This document shows, piece by piece, positions 1 to 8,380 of a stretch of DNA of 64,000 nucleotides. Location: assembly GCF_000192795.1 (NCBI RefSeq), contig NW_007360606.1, positions 99,685 to 163,684 of the forward strand. The letters run 5' to 3'. Position 1 is the stretch's first letter, and each line of letters opens with the position of its first letter. A program made the position numbers and the translations under genes. The DNA is from Vavraia culicis subsp. floridensis (Eukaryota > Microsporidia > Pleistophoridae). The notes below the pieces were generated by a model, which saw only the letters and a list, made by a program, of their open reading frames with translations, was not told where the DNA came from and did not search any database.

Positions 1-1
1 A

Positions 2-352
2 TTAGTGCTGTTAAATCGGAAGATTTTACATCATCTATCGCAGGATATTTTTATAAATGGTCAACGAATGCTAAAACCAAGCTTTAAAGACTATGACTTT
101 GTGCTAATGAAGGATAGGATAGAAGGAACTCGCGAAAATATTGTTGTCGTGAGCGATAACGACGTGTCAAAGTTTTTGTTGGGTCAGATTGAAGTGAACG
201 ATTACTTTGGGATAGAAATGTATGCTTACCTCCTTTTCTCTGAGTACAATCAAGTTTTAATGGTTAAAATGAAGGATATGAAGTATATTTCGTTGGTTGT
301 GAATATTTTGCTCATCAAGACATCGTTTGGCTATCTTTACAAAAATTTTTGA
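2..352 (+). CDS. 3' part of an unrecognised gene, cut by the window edge
   Basis: The reading frame is already open at the left edge and runs to a TGA at 350-352, so about 116 residues of a longer protein are visible. No ATG lies near the edge; the first in-frame ATG is about 23 residues in. The visible part mixes charged and hydrophobic stretches and ends in a hydrophobic segment (VVNILLIKTSFGYLY). No family was recognised. It is followed by about 900 bases without a supported gene. I am fairly sure it is coding, because the frame is long and the composition protein-like, but I cannot assign a role. Confidence 0.55.
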   Translation, partial: LVLLNRKILHHLSQDIFINGQRMLKPSFKDYDFVLMKDRIEGTRENIVVVSDNDVSKFLLGQIEVNDYFGIEMYAYLLFSEYNQVLMVKMKDMKYISLVVNILLIKTSFGYLYKNF

Positions 353-1280
353 AATAAATTTATCAATTGCGAACATTCATGTATTTGAAAAGATATGGCA
401 ATGTTTATCCATCGGACTTGACAGTTTAGAACCGTTCTCCTGTGTATAAAGAACAACACGGCAGTCGATAAAAATGTTCCGTAAATCAAGCACTCAATTT
501 TCTGTTATTCTTGTCTTGTACAATCGTGCGACCGCAATTTATAAGCTGTTTATCACCAATTTTCCTAGAAATGTACGCTTTCGCCCGATTATTCGATTAC
601 AGCCCGGAATGATCATTTGTAGATCATTTATAACGGCAATCTTATGTTTATTTAACTATGAATGTAAATGTCTCTCTTCCTTGCACTCAGCATATGCTGT
701 TATCAACGAATTACGTGCTTTTTCGGAAAGTTTGTCTTGAAAACTTGTCATAAGCCCATTTTCTAGTACGTACACCGGTGACTGAGTGTTTCCACGAATT
801 GATTTCTTCTACCAATAGACCATTTCAATCAACACCTGTATGACACATATCAGCAATTAAACCTAATATAATTAATACCGATTGCTTTGAAACGAAATAT
901 TACCGGTTTACCTTACGATTACTGCATGAAACAACGATACGAAAATGTTTGATATTTGCAGCAGAACTGTTGTCATTAATTTACCAAATCGTTGTTCGCT
1001 GTCAAGCTTATTTAAAATTTTTTACCAAAAATTTTTCATTTTATTCTCAGTTTTAAAAATTTTTACAAATTCGTAGATCGATCTAGTTACTGAACCAAAG
1101 TGTTTTTCGCTGTTCACAATCGGTTTAAATACCAAGTAACGATATAACGAGAATTTTGTGCAGACCGTCCGTAGAAGAGCGCGCAAGGCAATAAAACGTC
1201 AGTCTGGAAATAAAAATAATTTGCAATTGTGCTGTTGGCAATGCCTGTGCCATACATCTGCGTAAAAATTTACCCCTTAC
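353..1280. other. intergenic, no supported gene
   Basis: AT-rich. An open frame at 474-740 contains an internal ATG at 609 with CCC four bases before it, giving a 43-residue peptide. It resembles no family and I do not call it. The C-run before BRX1 lies at 1273-1276. Confidence 0.5.
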
Positions 1281-2693
1281 ATGCCAACTTTATTTCTTTT
1301 GTCAAAGAACACCTCAGCAACACACAAATATGTCTTGAAAGACTTGTTCAAATTCGTTCCTAGCGCAGTCAAAGAATCGAAATGTGACAGCAGAAAGGAG
1401 ATAAAAGAGCTTATGAGCATGCACGAGTGCGATAGCCTGGTATACTTTGAGTGTACCAAGAGAAGAAATACTATATGGTTGGTGAAGTCGGGCGGTCCAT
1501 CGGTCGAGTGTGATATTGACGTAATGTTTTCTATCGATCGTCTTAAGTTCCTGGTCAACTCGTATTTGAATGTTGGCCACGTTCTTCTGTTCCAGCCCGA
1601 ATTTGAGAATGATAGCGGACTGAAAATACTCAAAAACGTTCTTACCACCATTTTCAAACGTGAAGATGAGTTTGCCGAGCGAGCAATGTCGTTCTCGTAT
1701 GAGGACGGCAAAGTGTTTTTCAGGAATTATAAGTTGGATGATGAGATGCAGGAAATCGGTCCTCGAATGGTTTTTACGATCAGAAAGGTTTTTGACGGAG
1801 AGTTTAATGGAAATACGCTGTACGAAAATATGGATCTGCTAAAGGAGGAGGAAGAAGCAAAAAATAGCTCAATCGAGAAGAATAGTGACAGGAATGGAAA
1901 CGCACATGTAAAGGGTGCTGATGCCGACGCAAACAATGAAATGAACAGGCTTGAGAGTGCAGAATCGCAAAATGTCAATAGTAACGGTAAGATTGCAATC
2001 AATGAAAATACCGGAAGTGAAACTGAAAATACGTTAAGCAAAAATAAGCAGAATGGTGCCGTTAAAAGTGCTGCTGTTCCAAATGAACAGTTTAATGCCG
2101 CTGAATCAACCAGCAAATCTACAGTGCACAATCCGTCTAAACCGGTCGGAGCTAACAAAGAGAGCTCTGCAATAAAAAAGGCAGGAGCGAAGCGCGGTGC
2201 AGCATCAGCAGGTAAGGATGCTGTTAAGACCAAAACGGCCAAATGCACCACACAATCAAAGGCTGACATTTCAACACCCGACCAACCAAAATTATCCGAC
2301 ACCGAGCCAGTCTTAGACAAGAACGCGAATGCACCCACTAAGAAACGTGCTGCACCCATTAAAAAAAGCACGATCAAGCCCAAGCCTGCCACACCTAGGA
2401 GGGTCGCTAACAAAAGAGTGAAAAGTGCAACACCGTCTGAAAGCCAGGAGAGCAAAATCAAAGATTCTGCAAACAACGTAACAGACAATGCACCAGCAGT
2501 TGTTACCAGTGAGCCAGCTCCTTCCAATGACACAAACACCAAAGTTAAAAAGACACGTGCTGTCAAATCAAAGGATAATGACCAGCGGGAAGAAAAGAAA
2601 GACATAGAAAAAAATAAAAACGAAAAAGAAAATAAAAACGTCCAGCAGAAACAGAGCAATAAAAAGGCCGTAAAGCGAGGCAGCAAGAAATAG
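1281..2693 (+). CDS. BRX1: BRX1-like ribosome biogenesis protein (Brix domain) with long basic tail
   Basis: Residues 1-188 form a Brix domain, the fold that in yeast Brx1 acts in the nucleolus during 60S subunit maturation. Recognisable blocks are the GPSV segment at residues 72-75, FRNY at 147-150, and the block around EIGPRMVFTIRKVFDGEF at 158-175 followed by TLYEN, which is diagnostic for BRX1 among Brix proteins. Residues 189-470 are a low-complexity tail rich in Lys, Ala, Asn, Ser and Glu with KKA/KKR clusters, looking like a histone H1 or nucleolin tail. The total length (470) exceeds the usual 290-350 residues, unexpected in a lineage that normally shortens proteins. CCCC at 1273-1276, four bases before the ATG, supports this start. 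The assignment of the N-terminal half is firm; the tail's function is unknown. Confidence 0.9.
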   Translation: MPTLFLLSKNTSATHKYVLKDLFKFVPSAVKESKCDSRKEIKELMSMHECDSLVYFECTKRRNTIWLVKSGGPSVECDIDVMFSIDRLKFLVNSYLNVGHVLLFQPEFENDSGLKILKNVLTTIFKREDEFAERAMSFSYEDGKVFFRNYKLDDEMQEIGPRMVFTIRKVFDGEFNGNTLYENMDLLKEEEEAKNSSIEKNSDRNGNAHVKGADADANNEMNRLESAESQNVNSNGKIAINENTGSETENTLSKNKQNGAVKSAAVPNEQFNAAESTSKSTVHNPSKPVGANKESSAIKKAGAKRGAASAGKDAVKTKTAKCTTQSKADISTPDQPKLSDTEPVLDKNANAPTKKRAAPIKKSTIKPKPATPRRVANKRVKSATPSESQESKIKDSANNVTDNAPAVVTSEPAPSNDTNTKVKKTRAVKSKDNDQREEKKDIEKNKNEKENKNVQQKQSNKKAVKRGSKK

Positions 2694-4180
2694 TAAGAGG
2701 ATTAGCAATGGCTCCATCAACCATTCCCTATTTATTAAAAGTTTTTCCTACACATTGTTTCACGTGGATGAAACCAATTTCATCTGCTGAACGTGTTTCG
2801 ATAGCCACATTAGTTCTGCTGTACTTGCTGTATAAATGCAAATTGGGCACTGCTATATTTGATGTATCTAATCGTAACTTTTAGCACGTTTTCTTGTCTG
2901 AGTCTTTTCCGTACAATTTGGCGGTAAGATGACTTAGTTTTACACCGTTACTTAATCGTAGCAGCTCCTTATCCATGCAACGTGCTCTGTGCATAGCAGT
3001 GCGCTGAACAAATTCAATAAATTGTGTATTTCTCACAGCTCCATGCACAATCTCTTATTTATTCAAACCAGAACATCATCTCAATATATTGCATAACAAA
3101 CAGCACTGCCTTTCAAGCATTTACCGTACTTTCATATCAGGCGATATGTCACATAAGTGAGCCCGTGAAGGTTCAACTCGTTATACATCGGTGATGAGTC
3201 TAAACAAGTGTGTTGCGTGGATGTTGTAAGACACGAACAAACGTATTTTGGTAAAGAAAACACCAGTGATGACAAATTATCAATTATGTATTTCATGCAC
3301 CGAGGTAGTGCGCATCCGATTCATTCGTTTTTGGAGATGAAGGAGATTTACCTAAAACGCTATCAACTAAAAATAAATTCGCTCATTTTCTGGTTTACTT
3401 CGCTTCAAAGCTTTGTGCACAAAAACAAGCAGCCATGAACTTTTCGTGTTTCCTGAATCCAAACAAATCGCACGTGCAGTCCTTATATTTTCATTATGCT
3501 GGCTTCAGCTGCCATGTGCATGTCTAGCACTTACTCACAACTTTACAGCTCAACTTCAACATTCTGGTTTAAAACCGCAATCAGAAATACCTTGGTATCA
3601 AAGTGTCATACCACTCGTTCGTGACGGCAAAACTAGTTTTTATGATTTTGTTGTACACCGGCACTAACATACCAATCCTTCTACAAACTTTCCATTTTCA
3701 AATTTCCAGATATGAAAGGTTTTAATTAAAACGTGTCTACGAACGAGAAAGACGTTGAAGTACAGAAAGAGAAATAACAAAGCGAATGATTCTTAGCAAA
3801 GTTGCTTATATTTTCTTATTTGGTGAAAACTGCTTTGTGCAAAAACTATGACTGTTCTATGAACGGTATCATTTATCACTAAAAATCAGAAAATTTTCGA
3901 TTTTTAAAGAGTTGAGATCATCGGATTGCGCATCCTTGCCTGGTGTTCTCAATTCAGGCATTACAAAATGTGAAATGTAAATAATTGAGTATTGTAAGTA
4001 CATGGTACGGTAAATTAGTAGTGAACTATCAGTTGATTTTGACGTGCTTTTAATCGTGACAAATGACTCAACATCAATGTATAGGACCGTATTAGCAGCA
4101 GTAAATACTTCACATACCTCGTAAGTAAGCGCAAAAATTATTTTTGAATGTCACTAAATTCTTGATAAGAGTGTCAAAGG
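2694..4180. other. intergenic, no supported gene
   Basis: About 1.5 kb, AT-rich. Open frames at 3208-3438 and 3413-3667 lack a good ATG, a C-rich start signal or any family resemblance, and were not called. Confidence 0.5.
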
Positions 4181-4190
4181 TATATAAATA
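4181..4190 (+). promoter_or_regulatory. TATA-like box
   Basis: TATATAAATA lies 20 bases before the ATG at 4210, with a CCC run between them at 4201-4203. This is close for a TATA element, but short leaders are usual in microsporidia. Called by sequence resemblance only. Confidence 0.4.
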
Positions 4191-4209
4191 GGCATGATGG
4201 CCCGCTCAC

Positions 4210-4758
4210 ATGGCGTACATTTCAAAATCTCAGTTTACAAGGAAACTCTTTATCGTGTTTTGTGTGATGTGTGTCTTAGCTGTAATATTACTAATCTTCA
4301 TTCGCTTTTGCTACTGCAAGTATGTGAAGAAGGAACTGTGTACGAATGAAAGGTCCGGTTATGCAACTCGACAACATGGACTGATTCCCGATGAAAGTTC
4401 GTTAAATTGTGGAGCATTGATCGACAAAGAAGAAAGTAATGCGAGTTTTTATGGGAACGATGTGAAGATGTCTATGATAAGTAGCAGTGAAGAGAACGTT
4501 ATGGATGATTTTGTTGAGACTATTACCGATGAATGGTCGTTTTATAGTGCTGATCAAGCGGTTGAAGATGAAAACGAAGGGCTTTCCAGTAATGAACAGC
4601 AAGGGTGCACCCATTCAAGGTATTATGCCCAGGAAGATAGCGAAATAGGTCAGGAATTCTTTTCCGCTGTTGACAGTAGCGTATATCATAGTGCAGTTGA
4701 GGAATTGTCCGAATGTGAAGAGACTTTTAGCCAAAAAATAAGGACTAGATCGCGATAA
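4210..4758 (+). CDS. single-pass membrane protein with acidic tail, function unknown
   Basis: 182 residues. A short N-terminal segment with basic residues (K6, R11, K12) is followed by one strong hydrophobic helix at about residues 13-32 and then a Cys/Lys-rich juxtamembrane stretch (CYCKYVKKELC). The remaining 140 residues are acidic, Ser- and Glu-rich and probably disordered. The helix could be a signal anchor; no cleavage site is obvious. CCC at 4201-4203, six bases before the ATG, and a TATA-like box support transcription and this start. No family was recognised. The tail ends in a basic IRTRSR. Real as a gene, function open. Confidence 0.65.
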   Translation: MAYISKSQFTRKLFIVFCVMCVLAVILLIFIRFCYCKYVKKELCTNERSGYATRQHGLIPDESSLNCGALIDKEESNASFYGNDVKMSMISSSEENVMDDFVETITDEWSFYSADQAVEDENEGLSSNEQQGCTHSRYYAQEDSEIGQEFFSAVDSSVYHSAVEELSECEETFSQKIRTRSR

Positions 4759-5227
4759 AGCAGACATGATGCACTGGATGGGATGCAATTGTGCCAGTGC
4801 CATAATGCAGATTGTGATCATCGTTTTTAAATTTGAAGACATTGAGGTTACCATGTATGTGCCATATTCGTGGCAGGAGTAGTTTAATTAAAGTATGATG
4901 TACGAGTTTCGACTACCAATCTCTTTAAAAATGGAGTTTGCACTGGTTATTTTGCTGATTTTAATTGTTTTGTTCTACACCCTCTGCTGAAGTATTGGTC
5001 AGAACACTTACAAATAGAAAATTACCAAATCGCGTTACAGCAAAATTGATTTTATCTCTGGGCAACGAGGAACTGAATAATATATCCTATAAAACAGGCA
5101 ATAGATGTTTTCGTTTTACTCATCATAAATTGCTAAAGCATGATTTGTGGTGTGCTCATGATCAGCCCGGTCTGTTTTCCGGTTTTAATTAAATTTGTTG
5201 TGAAGGGGTCGCTAAATATCCGTAGCG
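4759..5227. other. intergenic, no supported gene
   Basis: AT-rich. A 75-codon open frame at 4965-5192 has no start signal or resemblance. GGGG at 5214-5217 probably belongs to the start signal of the next gene. Confidence 0.5.
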
Positions 5228-6502
5228 ATGCCGTATGATTTGGAACGAGTAGGTACGTTGATATCACAGCACGATACCGAAAAACTTATAAAGCGTATCC
5301 ATTCTTTTGTAAAGGTACGATCAAATGCGTCATATTTTCCGGGTTGGCATGCGGTCACGCTTCTGAGGAGGCATATTGTAGATCTAATAAATCGCGATTA
5401 TTTCGCATGTGAGAAGAGTGATGGTACCAGGGCACTTCTATATGTGATTAGTGAGCGTGGCAAGTCGTACTTCTTCTTCATTGACCGGAAACTGTGCTGC
5501 TATAGAGCATCAGAAAATGAGTCGATTTTTCTTGATGGTGATTATCTCCTGGATGGAGAAGTTGTGATCACAGATGATGATGAAATTGAGTACAGCGTGT
5601 TTGACACGATTATTTTTCAGAATAACAGTGTGATGCATCTGAACCTGCTGGAAAGACTGCGTCTTGCCGACAAGTTCATCAGGCACCAGCTGTGCCATCT
5701 ATTCAATTTCAAAATACTAGTCAAGAAAATGTACAAGGCATATGGTTTTGCAGAGGCATATGAGTCTCGCTTTTCACTTGGACATGGGAATGACGGCCTG
5801 ATATTTACATGTGTTGACGAGCCGTACGTCTTTGGCACGTGCAATACTTTGTACAAATGGAAGCCTCCATCATTGAACACAATCGACTTTCAGATGCGAA
5901 GTGAGGCGGAAGAAGTGTATTCGTTGTGGTGCATGGGAAGAGGAGGAGGAATGGTGATGATAGGGTACTTTTTTGACTTTGAAATCGATGATGATTGTAG
6001 CAGTGCGGGCAAAGATGATGAAGAGAACAATCGCGTGGCTGAGAAAAGCGATCCTGTTCTGTCCGACAAGGGAGGTGCCTCCGATGTGGTTAAGGATAGC
6101 GACAATACGCGGGAAGAAGAAAAACATGCTGAACAAGTAAATGAAGACAATGACCAAGACGAACAGCATAAAAGATTAAAAATCGACAAGCCAGGTTCGG
6201 TTGAGGATCGTTCTGGTGGTAGTATGCAACCTGGTAGATACCACAAGAAAATAGGAGAATTTCACTTCAATGACAAAAAGAAATCCATATGCATGGATGA
6301 CTACTCCATTATAGAGGGCAAGTGGGAACTCATCAAAATTAGAGAGGACAAGAACACGCCTAACAGCCTTAAAGTAGTGTCAAATATTTTCCTATCGATG
6401 CGGGAAAACATAACATATGAGGACATTGTGGAGCATTTCGAGGAGATAAGGGGGAATTGGAAAATAAGAGAATCTGCTAAAGCGCGGAATGAGCGTAGAT
6501 AA
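5228..6502 (+). CDS. CEG1: mRNA-capping enzyme guanylyltransferase (Ceg1 type)
   Basis: Transfers GMP from GTP to the 5' diphosphate end of nascent mRNA through a covalent lysyl-GMP intermediate, in the nucleus. The nucleotidyltransferase motifs appear in order: motif I EKSDG at residues 62-66 with the catalytic Lys63, motif III FFIDRK near 83-88, motif IIIa LLDGEVV at 107-113, motif IV NDGLIF at 188-193, motif V YKWKPP at 209-214, and a C-terminal OB part with IEGKWELIKIREDK. PGWHAV before motif I matches the conserved PG segment. No triphosphatase domain is fused, as in fungi, where the triphosphatase is a separate protein. An acidic low-complexity insert of about 90 residues (about 252-345) separates motif V from the OB C-terminus. 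GGGG at 5214-5217 lies ten bases before the ATG. The call is firm. Confidence 0.93.
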   Translation: MPYDLERVGTLISQHDTEKLIKRIHSFVKVRSNASYFPGWHAVTLLRRHIVDLINRDYFACEKSDGTRALLYVISERGKSYFFFIDRKLCCYRASENESIFLDGDYLLDGEVVITDDDEIEYSVFDTIIFQNNSVMHLNLLERLRLADKFIRHQLCHLFNFKILVKKMYKAYGFAEAYESRFSLGHGNDGLIFTCVDEPYVFGTCNTLYKWKPPSLNTIDFQMRSEAEEVYSLWCMGRGGGMVMIGYFFDFEIDDDCSSAGKDDEENNRVAEKSDPVLSDKGGASDVVKDSDNTREEEKHAEQVNEDNDQDEQHKRLKIDKPGSVEDRSGGSMQPGRYHKKIGEFHFNDKKKSICMDDYSIIEGKWELIKIREDKNTPNSLKVVSNIFLSMRENITYEDIVEHFEEIRGNWKIRESAKARNERR

Positions 6503-6625
6503 ATCTTCGAACTAATAGTTGATAGTTTTATTTATCTTAACTCGCAATGTTTTCTTTAGCTCGTTATTCCTTCTTTAGCTCACAATGTTTTCTTTAATAC
6601 GGCACCTTTCAAACGAACACTACCG

Positions 6626-6871
6626 CTATTTTTTTGTGTTTTGTTCCTGGAATAGGTGATCCAAGAAGAAATACCCCCTTTTGTGCACCAATTTTCTAAT
6701 TCTTGCTGCGTTAAAAGGCTTCTTACAATCATCCACCAACTTAACAATAAAAGACTCTACCAATAGTGTGAGCAGTATGTTTTGTTCTTTTGTAATTTTG
6801 AGGTTGAACTCTGACATGATCTTTTTTATTGCATCAGCCGGCAGGGCTGTCCTTATATTTTTCTTCGCCAT
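6626..6871 (-). CDS. small histone-fold-like protein
   Basis: 81 residues, with an N-terminal basic stretch followed by a predicted helix-loop-long helix-loop-helix: ALPADAIKKIMSEF, then an extended helix NILLTLLVESFIVKLVDDCKK, then NAARIRKLVHK and a C-terminal helix. This size and pattern match minimal histone-fold proteins such as CENP-W, CENP-X or CENP-S, or small TAF/DPB-type subunits. I cannot decide between them; a centromeric or chromatin role is inference. CCC lies about 15 bases before the ATG on the minus strand (in the complement near 6887). The 3' end converges on the capping enzyme gene, about 120 bases apart. Confidence 0.55.
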   Translation of the reverse strand: MAKKNIRTALPADAIKKIMSEFNLKITKEQNILLTLLVESFIVKLVDDCKKPFNAARIRKLVHKRGYFFLDHLFQEQNTKK

Positions 6872-7548
6872 TCGAATGATTCAGGGCTGGTGCCATCAAA
6901 ACCATAAAAAATGATGATACTTGCGGATATGCACATTAATGGGGCAGTTTAGTTATTCTTGTGATTTTCTATTTGCAGAAACACACCGTATTGCTGATAT
7001 TCGTGCTATAGCGAAGAGTTGCTCGACATTCTCGGTTTGTAGCCTGTGAGCAGGAACTGCACTATCAGGATGACCAACCGTTCAACCACAATAATTCTTC
7101 ATTGAACAGTATTTTGTGCTCAATGTCGAGTTAAATGTAAGAGTATGCTTTGATAACGTCTTCAATACAAGGAATATTGTTAAATTGCACATTATTAACG
7201 TTAATTCTCGCTATAATTAAGATAATTGTTGGCAGTCCACACCACAAGGTACTGCAGAATACATTATTAGTGCCTATACATTTCGATTTGTTGGCACATA
7301 CGGCATTTACATGCCTAAAAACAAAATACCTCTGAGTTAAACGTTCGCATTCCATGTTAATGAACGGTAACAATTCCAACGCCCTAATTAGCAGTTTGAT
7401 TGCATTATTATATTCTTTTTGATGTCAATACCAAGTCCAAATCGTTTTAACATCAGGTTTGCCCTGTTCTGCAAAAATTTCTGTTAAAAAGCACCAAATT
7501 TGTGAAGGAACAAAAATTTTGAGTTTTTTCAAAAATAACCCCATAAAA
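6872..7548. other. intergenic
   Basis: Holds the start region of the histone-fold gene and the CCCC at 7539-7542 before eL39. On the minus strand a CCCC near 6941 precedes a 27-codon frame that ends inside the histone-fold gene in another frame. It may be an upstream ORF or chance. Confidence 0.45.
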
Positions 7549-7732
7549 ATGGTAAGTGCACAAAGTAATTAATTAGGGAGCGATTAAGACAAGATTACAC
7601 AAGATGAGATTGGCTAAGGCCATAAAGAAGAACAGGAGTATACCGCCCTGGAAAAGAGAACTGAAACACAACAAGCAAGAGTTCAATTTCAAGAAGAGGA
7701 GCTGGCGAAGGAACAAGCTGAAGGTGGCATAA
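7549..7732 (+). CDS. RPL39: 60S ribosomal protein eL39, spliced
   Basis: Exon 1 is only the ATG at 7549-7551; exon 2 is 7577-7732, giving 52 residues. After splicing, the N-terminus (MGAIKTRLHKMRLAK) aligns without gaps to the eukaryotic eL39 start (MSAHKTFRIKRFLAK), and the rest keeps KNRSIPPW and KKRSWRRNKLK, the eL39 hallmarks of a small basic protein lining the exit tunnel. Without splicing the frame would begin at the internal ATG (42 residues) and lose the conserved N-terminus. CCCC at 7539-7542 lies six bases before the ATG. The alignment fixes the intron to one position. Length equals the family norm of about 51. Confidence 0.93.
7552..7576 (+). other. 25-nt spliceosomal mini-intron in eL39
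   Basis: Starts with a consensus GTAAGT at 7552-7557 and ends TAATTAG at 7570-7576, so the branch-point adenosine is probably almost adjacent to the 3' splice site. It falls right after the initiator codon. Very short introns in 5' ends of ribosomal protein genes are known from microsporidia. The conserved protein N-terminus is only obtained if these 25 bases are removed. Confidence 0.9.
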
Positions 7733-8380
7733 TTAAACATTGGTTTGATCCACTGTATTCTTTTTGTATTTTTGTTGCTGTTCAATGACAATTATGGGAG
7801 TGCCATGGCGATTTGGTTCGTTCTTGGGTTCTTCTCATGCTCGTGCGGCATTTCTCTGTCAACGGATAACATGTGCAATCTGCCGTGAACCAAACAACCA
7901 TTTAATGCCCATCATTGGTGTAGTTTGTGTAGCAATCTGGGAGTTACCGGGCGTAATCGGTTGAGCGCTTTCGTTTATAATAATGACATCCTGGATATGC
8001 GGCTCGGCGTGTGTTCTGCAGTCTAAAGTTATGTGCTACTTTGATATTCTTCTACCGTCTGTTGATCTAGAACCAAAAACTTGTTATAGAGGATAATCTG
8101 TGGCGTAAAAGTATTGGAAAGGGGTGCAATGGTACAAATACACATAATCGCATCGAAGAGATGTTCAGCTCAAGTACCTGGATGCATTCCAAGCAAGTAT
8201 AAATGCAATTGTTATGTTTAAGGACCCGTTGACAGACATTCACCTGGAATGAGCTGCGCTAAGATATAACACATCCTTTCTCCTTTGCAGAATTTACTGT
8301 TTTTAACTAAAAATACGTTTATTCGTACGAATACTGCAATAAATGAGAAAATACGGAACCCTGCGTACACAAATATCAGG
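7733..8380. other. intergenic, no supported gene
   Basis: A 66-codon frame at 7764-7964 is not protein-like and lacks signals. The frame of the next gene is open upstream to 8285 but without ATG. CCC at 8359-8361 lies 19 bases before the chosen ATG. Confidence 0.45.

Noticed and set aside
474..740. 88-codon plus-strand frame with an internal ATG at 609 preceded by CCC
   Set aside because: No family resemblance, poor composition, and the C-run-supported part is only 43 codons.
3208..3667. Two overlapping plus-strand frames, one with a hydrophobic stretch
   Set aside because: No good ATG for the second, no C-rich signal, mutually overlapping in different frames.
6872..6945. Minus-strand frame after CCCC upstream of the histone-fold gene, considered as a first exon
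   Set aside because: No GTAAGT-type donor and acceptor join it in frame; ends inside the gene in another frame.
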